A stretch of DNA of 64,000 nucleotides from assembly GCA_947567425.1 (NCBI GenBank), contig CANOLV010000003.1, positions 1 through 64,000 on the forward strand, written 5' to 3'. The notes under the pieces were generated by a model. The model had not been told where the DNA came from, did no database searches, and saw only the letters and a program-made list of their open reading frames with translations. The stretch's first letter is position 1. The number at the start of each line of letters is the position of its first letter. The DNA comes from an uncultured Porphyromonadaceae bacterium. GTDB lineage: Bacteria; Bacteroidota; Bacteroidia; Bacteroidales; Muribaculaceae. Of the stretch, positions 44,279-52,156 are shown in pieces. The position numbers and the translations under genes are program-made.

Positions 44279-45652
44279 ATGGAAATGGAAAAGTCAGAAA
44301 ATATTGAGCTTGAAAAGACGGATAAGCTTATATATATAGAAACATACGGATGCCAGATGAACGTGGCAGACAGTGAAGTGGTTGCCGCAATAATGGGTAT
44401 GGCGGGATATGGAATTACAGAAGATTTGGATTCTGCGAATGCCGTTTTGCTCAACACCTGTTCTATCCGAGACAACGCCGAGCAGAAAATCCACGGACGG
44501 TTGCAGTATTTGGCTTCGATGAAGAAGAAGCGTAAAGGTGATCTTATCGTCGGTGTTATCGGATGTATGGCTGAACGCGTCAAGGATGATCTGATTAATA
44601 ACCATGGCGTGGATCTGGTGGCCGGACCGGATTCTTATCTGGATTTGCCCGGGCTGTTTGCTTCTGTAGAAGCCGGGGAGAAGGCCATAAACGTGGAGCT
44701 GTCTACGACTGAGACATATCGTGACATTATCCCTATGAAAATAACGGGCAACCGTGTGTCGGGTTTTGTAAGCATTATGCGTGGATGTAATAATTTCTGT
44801 TCCTATTGCATCGTTCCTTATACAAGAGGACGGGAGAGGAGCCGGGAGACCGACAGCATATTGGCAGAGGTGGCCGATTTGAGGACGAGAGGGTTTAAAG
44901 AGATCACTTTGCTGGGGCAAAATGTGAATTCATATAAGTATGTTGACGCGGAGGGCCGTGTGGTGGATTTCGCCGAATTGCTGTCACTGGTGGCACAGGC
45001 CGCTCCGGACATGCGAGTGCGTTTCACTACGAGTCATCCTAAAGATATGTCCGACGATATAATCCGCACAATGGCGGCTCATCATAATATATGCCGTCAT
45101 ATACATCTTCCGGTACAGTCGGGGTCTAATTCCGTATTGAAGTCGATGAACAGAAAGTATACGAGGGAATGGTATCTTGATAGGATAGATGCAATCCGTC
45201 GTATAATGCCGGACTGTGGAATATCTACCGATTTGTTTACCGGATTCCATGGTGAAACCGAGGATGATTTTGCTCAGACGCTTGATCTTATGCGCGCGGT
45301 AGGATTCGATTCGTCGTTTATGTTCAAGTATTCTGAACGTCCTGGGACCCTGGCGTCTAAGGTTATGCCTGACAATGTGCCGGAAGATGTGAAAATAGAG
45401 CGTCTGAACAGAATGATAGCGCTTCAGAACGAACTTTCGGCCATTTCCAATAAGAAGGACGTTGGAAAGACATTTGAAGTTTTGGTGGAAGGTGTGTCTA
45501 AAAGAAGCACCCAGCAACTTGTTGGCAGAACACAACAGAATAAAACCTGCGTCTTTCCGCGCGGCAATTCCAAAGTCGGCGATTTTGTGAAGGTAAAAGT
45601 GCGCGAAGTATCTTCAGCCACATTGATATGTGACAGGGTAGAGGAGCCTTAG
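44279..45652 (+). CDS. miaB: tRNA-2-methylthio-N6-dimethylallyladenosine synthase
   Basis: A 457-residue radical-SAM methylthiotransferase that modifies A37 of tRNA. The UPF0004 domain holds Cys25, Cys61 and Cys96 for the auxiliary cluster, the radical-SAM domain holds the CxxxCxxC motif (Cys170, Cys174, Cys177), and a C-terminal TRAM domain (about 390-455) ends the protein. All key cysteines are present. The ATG at 44279 or another two codons on (44285) could be used. The stop interlocks with the stop of the convergent Crp-type gene. Confidence 0.95.
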   Translation: MEMEKSENIELEKTDKLIYIETYGCQMNVADSEVVAAIMGMAGYGITEDLDSANAVLLNTCSIRDNAEQKIHGRLQYLASMKKKRKGDLIVGVIGCMAERVKDDLINNHGVDLVAGPDSYLDLPGLFASVEAGEKAINVELSTTETYRDIIPMKITGNRVSGFVSIMRGCNNFCSYCIVPYTRGRERSRETDSILAEVADLRTRGFKEITLLGQNVNSYKYVDAEGRVVDFAELLSLVAQAAPDMRVRFTTSHPKDMSDDIIRTMAAHHNICRHIHLPVQSGSNSVLKSMNRKYTREWYLDRIDAIRRIMPDCGISTDLFTGFHGETEDDFAQTLDLMRAVGFDSSFMFKYSERPGTLASKVMPDNVPEDVKIERLNRMIALQNELSAISNKKDVGKTFEVLVEGVSKRSTQQLVGRTQQNKTCVFPRGNSKVGDFVKVKVREVSSATLICDRVEEP

Positions 45653-46335
45653 TCGGCGCCGGTGTTCAGAATGTCAAGAAGACTATCCCTTGACAGGATT
45701 CTGATCTCATTGCTGTCGTAATCAATGATCCCCTTGTTTTTCATTCCTTCAAGAGTGGCGATGAAGGATGTGCGTTGTACTCCGAACAAGGAATAAAGGT
45801 CGCGTTGTTTGCACGTAAGGCTGATATCTGTGCCTCCACGCTGTGTCAAAGATATTATCCAGAATGCAATTCGTTCTTCCAGGCTGCCTGTAGTTATGGC
45901 AAGTATGCCGTCGACTGCTTTCTGCGCGTTCATTGAGATTATATTCAGAAAATTGAACAGGAATATTTCGTCAGAATTTAGTATTCGGATATAATCGCTT
46001 TTGGATATCTGCAGTATACCCGTTGCATCAATGGCTACGGCAGAACAAGGATAAAAGGGTGCTCTGCCGAATAGAAATTCAGGTGCGATGACATTTGGAG
46101 CTGCCAGTGTCTGCGCCACTTTGAATCTGTCATCGGAATTTGCGATGGTCAATCTTGCTTTTCCCGAAATTATGAATTTTATATGTGTGCAGGGATCGTT
46201 TGCATTAATGATAGTTTCCCCTGCGAGGTATTTGAGAAAATGAAATTTGGCTTTTTCGATTATCTCGGATATCTTTTCGGTACTTACGCCTTTGAATAAA
46301 GGTAGCCCAAGCAATATTTCATACATGCTGTCCAT
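45649..46335 (-). CDS. Crp/Fnr family transcriptional regulator
   Basis: A 228-residue regulator with an N-terminal cyclic-nucleotide-binding-like beta-roll (about 5-120, FHFLKYLAGETIINANDPC) and a C-terminal winged helix (about 150-225, with SLEERIAFWIISL and a recognition-type segment KQRDLYSLFGVQRTSFIATLEGM). There is no Fnr-like cysteine cluster at the N-terminus, so an oxygen-sensing iron-sulfur cluster is unlikely; the ligand is unknown. It follows the transporter gene on the same strand, 61 bp downstream, and may regulate it. Confidence 0.88.
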   Translation of the reverse strand: MDSMYEILLGLPLFKGVSTEKISEIIEKAKFHFLKYLAGETIINANDPCTHIKFIISGKARLTIANSDDRFKVAQTLAAPNVIAPEFLFGRAPFYPCSAVAIDATGILQISKSDYIRILNSDEIFLFNFLNIISMNAQKAVDGILAITTGSLEERIAFWIISLTQRGGTDISLTCKQRDLYSLFGVQRTSFIATLEGMKNKGIIDYDSNEIRILSRDSLLDILNTGAD

Positions 46336-46396
46336 ATCTTGTGTATTTTAATAATATGTTAACATTTGAATCCGGTAAAAGTTCTGGATTTCCAAG

Positions 46397-47329
46397 CTAA
46401 TGTCTGCAAGCGTTAGGCGAATGTTTAGGCTGGCGGTTTTTGTAGTATAGCTGAATTGAGTTTATGGTGTTTTGCCAAGCTACGTAAGCCGCTGGCCCGA
46501 CTGACGCAATCGGGTTTAGATATGTTAATGCCATCCAAATGGCAAGAACTGTATTTTTTTGCCCCAACCCTTGTGCTCCTGATATTTTATCACCATACTT
46601 TTTCCCTATACGGCGACCGATATAAAATTGCCCGCAACAAGCTATCAGTGAGACAAGCGCCAACACGATCATTTCGGGAATCTTGCTGGGCGGTTCCTTC
46701 ATCATAAAACTCACAGCATTGCCCACGACAATAATCAGCGCAAACGCCCATAGATAGAACGATAATGATTGTCTATCCGCTATCTGGCGATGAATCTTGG
46801 GCATAAAGGCTTTGAATATAAATGCGAGTGCAAGTGGGGATAGGATTAAAGGGAAGACTTTCAAGCTTATGGTAGCCATTGCTTGTATGAAAGAGATGTC
46901 AGTCTCTGTGCCGATGACGGCGAATAGCATCGGGGCAAGAAGTGCGACGCATACATTGCTTACTAAGGAATACGTAGCTAAAAGAGTCACTGACCCTCCT
47001 AATAATCCTGTGACTACCGGAGCGGCTGTGGCTGTCGGGCAAAATATGCATATAAATGCTCCTTGGGCTACGTCAATGCTTAAAGGCCTTATTAATACGT
47101 AAGCCAATAAGGACCCAATGATCTGTATTGAGAGGAGGATCCATATTATTTTTGGTAAGTGTAGGTCTTTTGGAGTAACTTTGCAAAAAGTGATCAGCAA
47201 CATTAAAAAAATCAGACAAGGAGATGCGAACGCAATTATATTAATGTAATTATGGAATAGTACGCCCGTCAGCATTGCTATGGGCAATATCCAGGGCTTT
47301 ATGCTTTGTCTAAAATCTGATGCATTCAT
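46397..47329 (-). CDS. Bile acid:sodium symporter (BASS) family-type transporter
   Basis: A 310-residue membrane protein with nine to ten helices and the glycine/proline-rich crossing motif CPTATAAPVVTGLLGG expected of the BASS/ACR3 superfamily. ATG at 47329 (MNASDFRQSIKPW) is chosen because a near-consensus promoter ends only about 9 nt upstream, making an earlier start impossible. The substrate is not known; family members carry bile acids, pantothenate-like acids, or arsenite. No arsenic genes are close. Confidence 0.8.
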   Translation of the reverse strand: MNASDFRQSIKPWILPIAMLTGVLFHNYINIIAFASPCLIFLMLLITFCKVTPKDLHLPKIIWILLSIQIIGSLLAYVLIRPLSIDVAQGAFICIFCPTATAAPVVTGLLGGSVTLLATYSLVSNVCVALLAPMLFAVIGTETDISFIQAMATISLKVFPLILSPLALAFIFKAFMPKIHRQIADRQSLSFYLWAFALIIVVGNAVSFMMKEPPSKIPEMIVLALVSLIACCGQFYIGRRIGKKYGDKISGAQGLGQKNTVLAIWMALTYLNPIASVGPAAYVAWQNTINSIQLYYKNRQPKHSPNACRH

Positions 47330-47337
47330 AATGACTG

Positions 47338-47368
47338 CAAATTTACAATAAAAAGTGGATATGGGCAA
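47338..47368 (-). promoter_or_regulatory. Promoter of the BASS-type transporter gene
   Basis: On the minus strand TTG, 20 nt, TAAATTTG. The predicted start near 47331 lies within about 2 nt of the ATG at 47329, so the mRNA may be leaderless. Confidence 0.65.
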
Positions 47369-47760
47369 TGTCTGTAACGGCATGTGGTATAGTGTCCGGT
47401 TGTAAATTATATTGAAGCATATAATAATGTACTTAAAGTGCGTTTTTACGTTAGAATAGGAATGAATTCAAGCTTAAAAATCTATATATAGAATTAATAT
47501 TATTGATATGCAAACATCTGATACACAGAATATATATATTATATTATACGTAAATTAATTTATATTTGCCTCATATCTACTGGTTATTGTGAAACAAAGT
47601 TGGTTACTTTGTATTGCAAATCCGGACGGACAAGCAAAGGAAATTTGGTATTTATATTTAATTTTAGGGTTAGTATAGATTGTTAGAATCAATTAATGCG
47701 ACGAATGTAAATAGTGCATAATAGTAAATGTGTTTTATGTTAGGTTTGGAAGCCTTATTC

Positions 47761-47810
47761 AAGGCAACAATAACGGCCACCTCGTGAGAAGTGGCCGTTA
47801 TTGTTGCCTT
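47761..47810. repeat. Perfect 20-bp inverted repeat upstream of the DUF6377 gene
   Basis: Arms 47761-47780 and 47791-47810 are exact reverse complements around CTCGTGAGAA. No gene on the plus strand ends before it and no T-run follows on either strand, so it is not an ordinary terminator. The right arm contains the -33 TTG of the next promoter. Confidence 0.9.
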
Positions 47811-47835
47811 ACATTGAAAATAATTGTTATATTTG
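47804..47835 (+). promoter_or_regulatory. Promoter of the DUF6377 gene
   Basis: TTG at 47804-47806, 21 nt, TATATTTG at 47828-47835. Predicted start near 47842, which favours the ATG at 47866 over starts at 47824 and 47839. Confidence 0.6.
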
Positions 47836-47865
47836 CAGATGGTTAATCAAATCATCGTTACTTTA

Positions 47866-49467
47866 ATGCCAAGATATGTAATCTTATTGCTGTTGTTGGT
47901 GGCTCCATTGCTATTCTTTCGGTGCGGTAACGACGAACCGATGGAGGAGGTCCCGTCAAATGCACGCGATGCTATGCGTGCACTTTCTGTTGCGCTTGAC
48001 AATCACGATGATAGGTGTGCAAGAAGGACGCAGTATATAGATTCGTTGAAGACCGAATTGATGTATGCCGAATTGGGAGATTCTCTGACATTGCTTGAGG
48101 AGATAGTTAAGGGATATAGGCATTTCCAGTTGGATTCATTTGTGTATTATTCTGATAAGGCTATACGTGTTGCGGATTCGATGGGAAAAAGCGACATGGC
48201 TGTGGCTCTGGGGCTCAGAAAAATTGAGTCATATCCTTTGTTGCTCAGATTCGATGAAGCTTTGAACGATTTTGACGAATTTGATCCGATTAGTTTGAGT
48301 GATGCCAATCGGCGCCTTTATTACGAAGTCGGGAGGCGTATGTACTTATATTTCACTACTGTGCATTCTGCCGGAGCCTTGTACGACGGGTATATTGGTA
48401 AATTTGCAGAATATAACGATAGCTTGTTGGCTATACTTTCTCCTTCCGATCCATATTATAAGGAATCGCTTGGATATAAGTATATTTGTGACGATGAGAT
48501 TCTTTTGAGCATAGCAGTATTGTCAGAGCAGTTGTCCGACATGTCGATTGCCGACGAGCGGTATTCCGACGTGGCATCGATGCTCGGTCTGTCATATTAT
48601 CTTCGCGGAAGAGAGGAGATGTGGCGGTATGCCACGTCTCTTGCGGCTATATCTGAGATCAGATTGGCTATGCGTGATGGAGAGACCATGCGGCGACTTG
48701 CAAGTGGCTATTATAAGGTCGGTCACCATGGATTTGCGTATAGACTTATGGTCGAGTCGGATAAGGATGTGGCGGCCAGTGGTGCCATTATGAGGAGTGT
48801 TCACATATCCGAGGATATACCCGTGATCAGTGAGGCTTATCTGTCTGCTCAGAAAGCTTCAAGGTTCCGCCTTATTGCGATAATGATATGTCTCGTTGCT
48901 ATTTCGTGTCTTGCGGCTATAATGCTGGGTAATAAATTAAGGGATAAAAAGAAGCTGGATGAGATGGCAATGGCCCTCAAACAAGCAAATAAGTCTAAAG
49001 ACATGTACATAAGTCAGTTCCTGTCTCTTTGTGCCACCTATGTAGATAAAATAGAGGATTTTAACCGTTTGGTATCCCGCAAACTTGCGGCCGGACAAAT
49101 AGAGGAACTGTTTGAACTCGCCAAGACCGAAAAGGTGATTGATGAGCAAAGAATATTGTTCTATGATATATTTGATCGGGCCTTTATGCGGATATATCCT
49201 AATTTCATAAAAGAGGTTAATATGCTGTTGCAAGATGACAAGCAGTTCTCTGAAAGTGACGGGGTGCACTTGACTCCGGAGCTTAGGATACTTGCATTTA
49301 TGCGCCTTGGGCTTGAAAGCGGATCTCAGATGTCGCGCTTTCTTGGACTTTCTGTAAATACGGTTTACGCTTATCGTAATCGCATCAAAAGTCGGGCTAA
49401 AAATCGGGACTCATTTGAGTGGGATATATCTCAGATCGGGATTAGGGAGGTAGACATCCCCTCTTAG
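47866..49467 (+). CDS. DUF6377 lipoprotein/membrane regulator with C-terminal helix-turn-helix
   Basis: A 533-residue protein. It begins with a signal sequence (MPRYVILLLLLVAPLLFFRC) whose Cys could be a lipidation site, followed by an alpha-helical TPR-like sensor region (about 20-320), a transmembrane helix (about 330-350, RLIAIMICLVAISCLAAIML), a coiled segment and a LuxR/winged-type HTH near the end (LGLESGSQMSRFLGLSVNTVYAYRNRIKSRA). This layout, and the final FEWDI segment, match DUF6377 regulators of Bacteroidetes, often linked to SusCD nutrient loci. No SusCD genes are near. What it senses and controls is unknown. Confidence 0.75.
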   Translation: MPRYVILLLLLVAPLLFFRCGNDEPMEEVPSNARDAMRALSVALDNHDDRCARRTQYIDSLKTELMYAELGDSLTLLEEIVKGYRHFQLDSFVYYSDKAIRVADSMGKSDMAVALGLRKIESYPLLLRFDEALNDFDEFDPISLSDANRRLYYEVGRRMYLYFTTVHSAGALYDGYIGKFAEYNDSLLAILSPSDPYYKESLGYKYICDDEILLSIAVLSEQLSDMSIADERYSDVASMLGLSYYLRGREEMWRYATSLAAISEIRLAMRDGETMRRLASGYYKVGHHGFAYRLMVESDKDVAASGAIMRSVHISEDIPVISEAYLSAQKASRFRLIAIMICLVAISCLAAIMLGNKLRDKKKLDEMAMALKQANKSKDMYISQFLSLCATYVDKIEDFNRLVSRKLAAGQIEELFELAKTEKVIDEQRILFYDIFDRAFMRIYPNFIKEVNMLLQDDKQFSESDGVHLTPELRILAFMRLGLESGSQMSRFLGLSVNTVYAYRNRIKSRAKNRDSFEWDISQIGIREVDIPS

Positions 49468-49802
49468 TGCATGTGCATGGTTGTATTTCGTGTTATATTT
49501 ATGATATTGTATTTGATGAATAATGCTCTGAATACCAAGGCTATATTGCAATATATGGCTTAATAAACTTTATATTTGGCTTGGATTTGAGTGGACGGTG
49601 TCCGTTTCTTTAATACTTTTGCAAAGTGTAACATAATTAATCAGTCTTATTGTCGGGGTTTGCAGGTCTTTATAGGCCTTGCGTAAAAATTAGGATAGTT
49701 TGTTTTTAGAAATTGAAAAAAATATCAAATTCAAGTTTTAGGTTATAATGGGTTTAATCCGATAGGACTTCGCAAGGGCACCTCGAGAGGGATGTCCTTG
49801 CG
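49468..49802. other. Intergenic region DUF6377/GT4-like (335 bp)
   Basis: AT-rich sequence between convergent genes. It holds two plus-strand -7-like elements (TATATTTG 49571-49578 and TACTTTTG 49614-49621) without a plus-strand gene to serve, and a hairpin at 49771-49802. No protein gene is apparent. Confidence 0.5.
49771..49802. terminator. Hairpin abutting the GT4-like stop codon
   Basis: CGCAAGGGCA (49771-49780) pairs with TGTCCTTGCG (49793-49802) over 10 bp with one wobble, and a 4-bp inner stem CCTC/GAGG is possible. It touches the stop codon of the minus-strand gene. T-runs are lacking. Confidence 0.45.
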
Positions 49803-50414
49803 CTATATTAATCCGACGTTGTTAAAAAGTTCTATATAGAGATCTGCCGCTTGCTTTCTCTCTAAGTTATGTGTGTCAATTGTATGGATGGGGTGTCCTT
49901 CCATGATGCCGTCCGATGCGGTCTTTGCGACATCTGCGTTTGGAGCAACGAAAAAGAGCATGTCCCAAATATCAAACATGTTCTTGAAAAGTTCTCTGTT
50001 GAATCGTTTTCGTTTGATTAGCGATGGAAGTGTGTGGTATTCCGGAAAATTTGGAGATAAGGTTATGACTGTGGGTATCTGCATCTTGATTAGTGCATGT
50101 GCTAAAAATGGCAGATTTATGTAGTCCTTGTGTACATTATTTATATGTACGACATCCGGGGCTTTGATTCGTATTTCGTCTATGATATTTGCCGTCGAGC
50201 GAGTTGAGTGCATCATGTGGGTGTCGCTGATGTAAGCCAGTGCACGGTGGATTGTTCGCTCAAGAGCATTGCCCAGTTGGCGTATGTCGACGTTGTCTGA
50301 TGTTTTGTTTTCTCCCGTTGCCAGTCTTACGATATGTATGATGCCGGGCCTCGTATTGTTTACGATCAAGTCCGTGACATCCGATAGGCAGTAGTCTATA
50401 GTAAATATGGTCAT
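49803..50414 (-). CDS. Small glycosyltransferase-4-like protein
   Basis: A 203-residue protein. The central segment PDVVHINNVHKDYINLPFL...IPTVITLSPNF resembles the N-terminal domain of capsule-type GT4 glycosyltransferases (the VHLHN-type motif), and the end ERKQAADLYIELFNNV resembles the last helix of the same enzymes. The nucleotide-sugar-binding second Rossmann domain with its EX7E motif is missing, and no frameshift explains this. The start MTIFTIDYC at 50414 is chosen; longer starts run into the guaB promoter. It may be a diverged remnant or a short protein with a changed role. Family call is tentative. Confidence 0.5.
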   Translation of the reverse strand: MTIFTIDYCLSDVTDLIVNNTRPGIIHIVRLATGENKTSDNVDIRQLGNALERTIHRALAYISDTHMMHSTRSTANIIDEIRIKAPDVVHINNVHKDYINLPFLAHALIKMQIPTVITLSPNFPEYHTLPSLIKRKRFNRELFKNMFDIWDMLFFVAPNADVAKTASDGIMEGHPIHTIDTHNLERKQAADLYIELFNNVGLI

Positions 50415-50530
50415 AATTATGGAGACTGAATTGGCTGATTTTATGTGTGCGTTAATGGCGCACACATGTATTGTTGTGACTTTGTAACGTAAAACATACA
50501 TGAAAAATTTTTTATGCCAAGAAAAGTTAT

Positions 50531-50538
50531 TAACTTTG
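50531..50538 (+). promoter_or_regulatory. -7 element of guaB
   Basis: TAACTTTG, 28 nt before the guaB ATG at 50566. No TTG at -33 spacing. The predicted leader is about 20 nt. Confidence 0.55.
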
Positions 50539-50565
50539 TGCGCAATAAAATTCCATATTACCAGT

Positions 50566-52047
50566 ATGTCATTTATTGCAGATAGAGTAAAAATGGACGG
50601 ACTCACATTTGATGATGTCCTCCTGATTCCGGCCTATTCGGAAGTCCTTCCGCGTGACGTGAAATTGGCCACACGTTTTTCCAGGAACATAGTGCTTAAC
50701 GTGCCGTTAGTATCAGCGGCGATGGATACGGTGACAGAAGCCCGTCTCGCGATTGCCATTGCCCGCGAGGGCGGAATCGGTGTAGTGCATAAGAATATGC
50801 CGATTGCCGAGCAGGCCCGTCAGGTCCATGCTGTGAAAAGAGCAGAAAATGGAATGATATATGATCCGGTTACCATCCAGCGTGGTCGCACTGTGCGCGA
50901 TGCTTTGGCAATGATGGAGGAATATCATATTGGCGGTATTCCTGTCGTTGATGAAGATGGACATTTGGTTGGTATCGTAACAAACCGTGATTTGAGATTT
51001 GAACGTGATCTGGATCGTAAGATCGACGAAGTGATGACATCTGAGAATCTGGTCACCACGAATCAGTCTACTAATTTGGAAGAAGCCGCCGCTATTTTGC
51101 AGGAGCACAAGATCGAAAAACTTCCAGTGGTAGATAATGATGGCAAATTGATCGGTCTTGTGACATATAAGGATATCACTAAAGCCAAAGACAAACCCAA
51201 TGCTTGCAAAGATGCGTTAGGCCGTTTGCGCGTTGCAGCCGGTGTCGGCGTCACTCCTGATGTGATGGATCGTGTGGACGCTCTTGTCAATGCCGGTGTA
51301 GATGCTATTGTCATCGACACTGCCCACGGTCATTCAAAAGGTGTGGTCGGAGTGCTGAGAAGCGTAAAGACTAAATATCCCAATTTGGATGTTGTGGTAG
51401 GAAATATCGCAACTGGTGAGGCTGCCCGCTATCTGGTGGACAATGGTGCCGACGGTGTAAAAGTTGGTATCGGCCCGGGATCGATTTGTACTACCCGTGT
51501 TATTGCTGGAGTCGGAGTCCCACAGTTGTCTGCGGTCTACGATGTAGCTAAGGCGCTGGCTGATACCGATGTGCCTTTGATCGCTGATGGCGGAATCCGC
51601 TATTCTGGCGACATAGTTAAAGCCCTTGCCGCGGGTGCGCATTCTGTGATGCTCGGAGGAATGCTTGCAGGAGTGGAGGAATCTCCAGGCGACACTATAA
51701 TATACAACGGACGTAAGTACAAGGCTTATCGTGGAATGGGATCGCTTGAAGCCATGGAGAAAGGTTCCAAGGACCGTTATTTCCAGGGTGGTGAGACTGA
51801 TACCCGCAAGCTTGTGCCGGAAGGGATTGCCGCGCGTGTGCCGTTCAAGGGATCTTTGTATGAAGTGACCTATCAGATGCTCGGTGGATTGCGTGCAGGT
51901 ATGGGTTATTGCGGAGCCAAGGATATAGAGGCTCTTCATTCTGCTAAATTCACCAAAATTACGAATGCCGGTGTAGCAGAAAGCCATCCTCACGATGTTG
52001 CGATAACGAGTGAGGCTCCTAATTACAGTGCCGCTTCCAATCATTGA
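50566..52047 (+). CDS. guaB: Inosine-5'-monophosphate dehydrogenase
   Basis: A 493-residue enzyme that oxidises IMP to XMP in guanine nucleotide synthesis. The TIM-barrel ([15 protein letters not shown]; the catalytic Cys308 in [22 protein letters not shown]; the flap [12 protein letters not shown]) is interrupted by two CBS domains (about 100-205). Start at 50566 (MSFIADRV) fits the family and the promoter; a start 66 nt earlier would precede the promoter. A strong hairpin follows. Confidence 0.96.
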   Translation: MSFIADRVKMDGLTFDDVLLIPAYSEVLPRDVKLATRFSRNIVLNVPLVSAAMDTVTEARLAIAIAREGGIGVVHKNMPIAEQARQVHAVKRAENGMIYDPVTIQRGRTVRDALAMMEEYHIGGIPVVDEDGHLVGIVTNRDLRFERDLDRKIDEVMTSENLVTTNQSTNLEEAAAILQEHKIEKLPVVDNDGKLIGLVTYKDITKAKDKPNACKDALGRLRVAAGVGVTPDVMDRVDALVNAGVDAIVIDTAHGHSKGVVGVLRSVKTKYPNLDVVVGNIATGEAARYLVDNGADGVKVGIGPGSICTTRVIAGVGVPQLSAVYDVAKALADTDVPLIADGGIRYSGDIVKALAAGAHSVMLGGMLAGVEESPGDTIIYNGRKYKAYRGMGSLEAMEKGSKDRYFQGGETDTRKLVPEGIAARVPFKGSLYEVTYQMLGGLRAGMGYCGAKDIEALHSAKFTKITNAGVAESHPHDVAITSEAPNYSAASNH

Positions 52048-52082
52048 TTATAACCCTTTTTGAGGGGAAAGCATATAAATTG

Positions 52083-52131
52083 TAGAGATATAATATTGAG
52101 CCGTTAGCTCACGTTATATCTCTATAATTTT
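52083..52131 (+). terminator. guaB terminator
   Basis: An 11-bp stem (TAGAGATATAA 52083-52093 with TTATATCTCTA 52114-52124) encloses a second 5-bp stem (TGAGC/GCTCA). It is followed by TAATTTT. The same T-stretch forms the -7 element of the next gene. Confidence 0.75.
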
Positions 52132-52132
52132 G
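52125..52132 (+). promoter_or_regulatory. -7 element before the PPIase operon
   Basis: TAATTTTG, 24 nt before the ATG at 52157, directly after the guaB hairpin. The usual -33 TTG is not seen. Confidence 0.45.
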
Positions 52133-52156
52133 ATATCCCCAATTTAATTTGCCTAT

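Larger units (their letters stand above)
47330..47865. other. Intergenic region BASS transporter/DUF6377 (536 bp)
   Basis: An AT-rich divergent gap. It contains the transporter promoter (47338-47368), an orphan TATATTTG -7 element (47561-47568), a 7-bp hairpin (ACAAAGT 47594-47600 with ACTTTGT 47606-47612), a perfect 20-bp palindrome (47761-47810) and the promoter of the DUF6377 gene. No protein gene is apparent; a small RNA from about 47575 to 47810 is possible. Confidence 0.55.

Noticed and set aside
47824..47865. Upstream starts (TTG 47824, ATG 47839) for the DUF6377 gene
   Set aside because: They lie before or at the predicted transcription start, and the signal peptide begins naturally at 47866.
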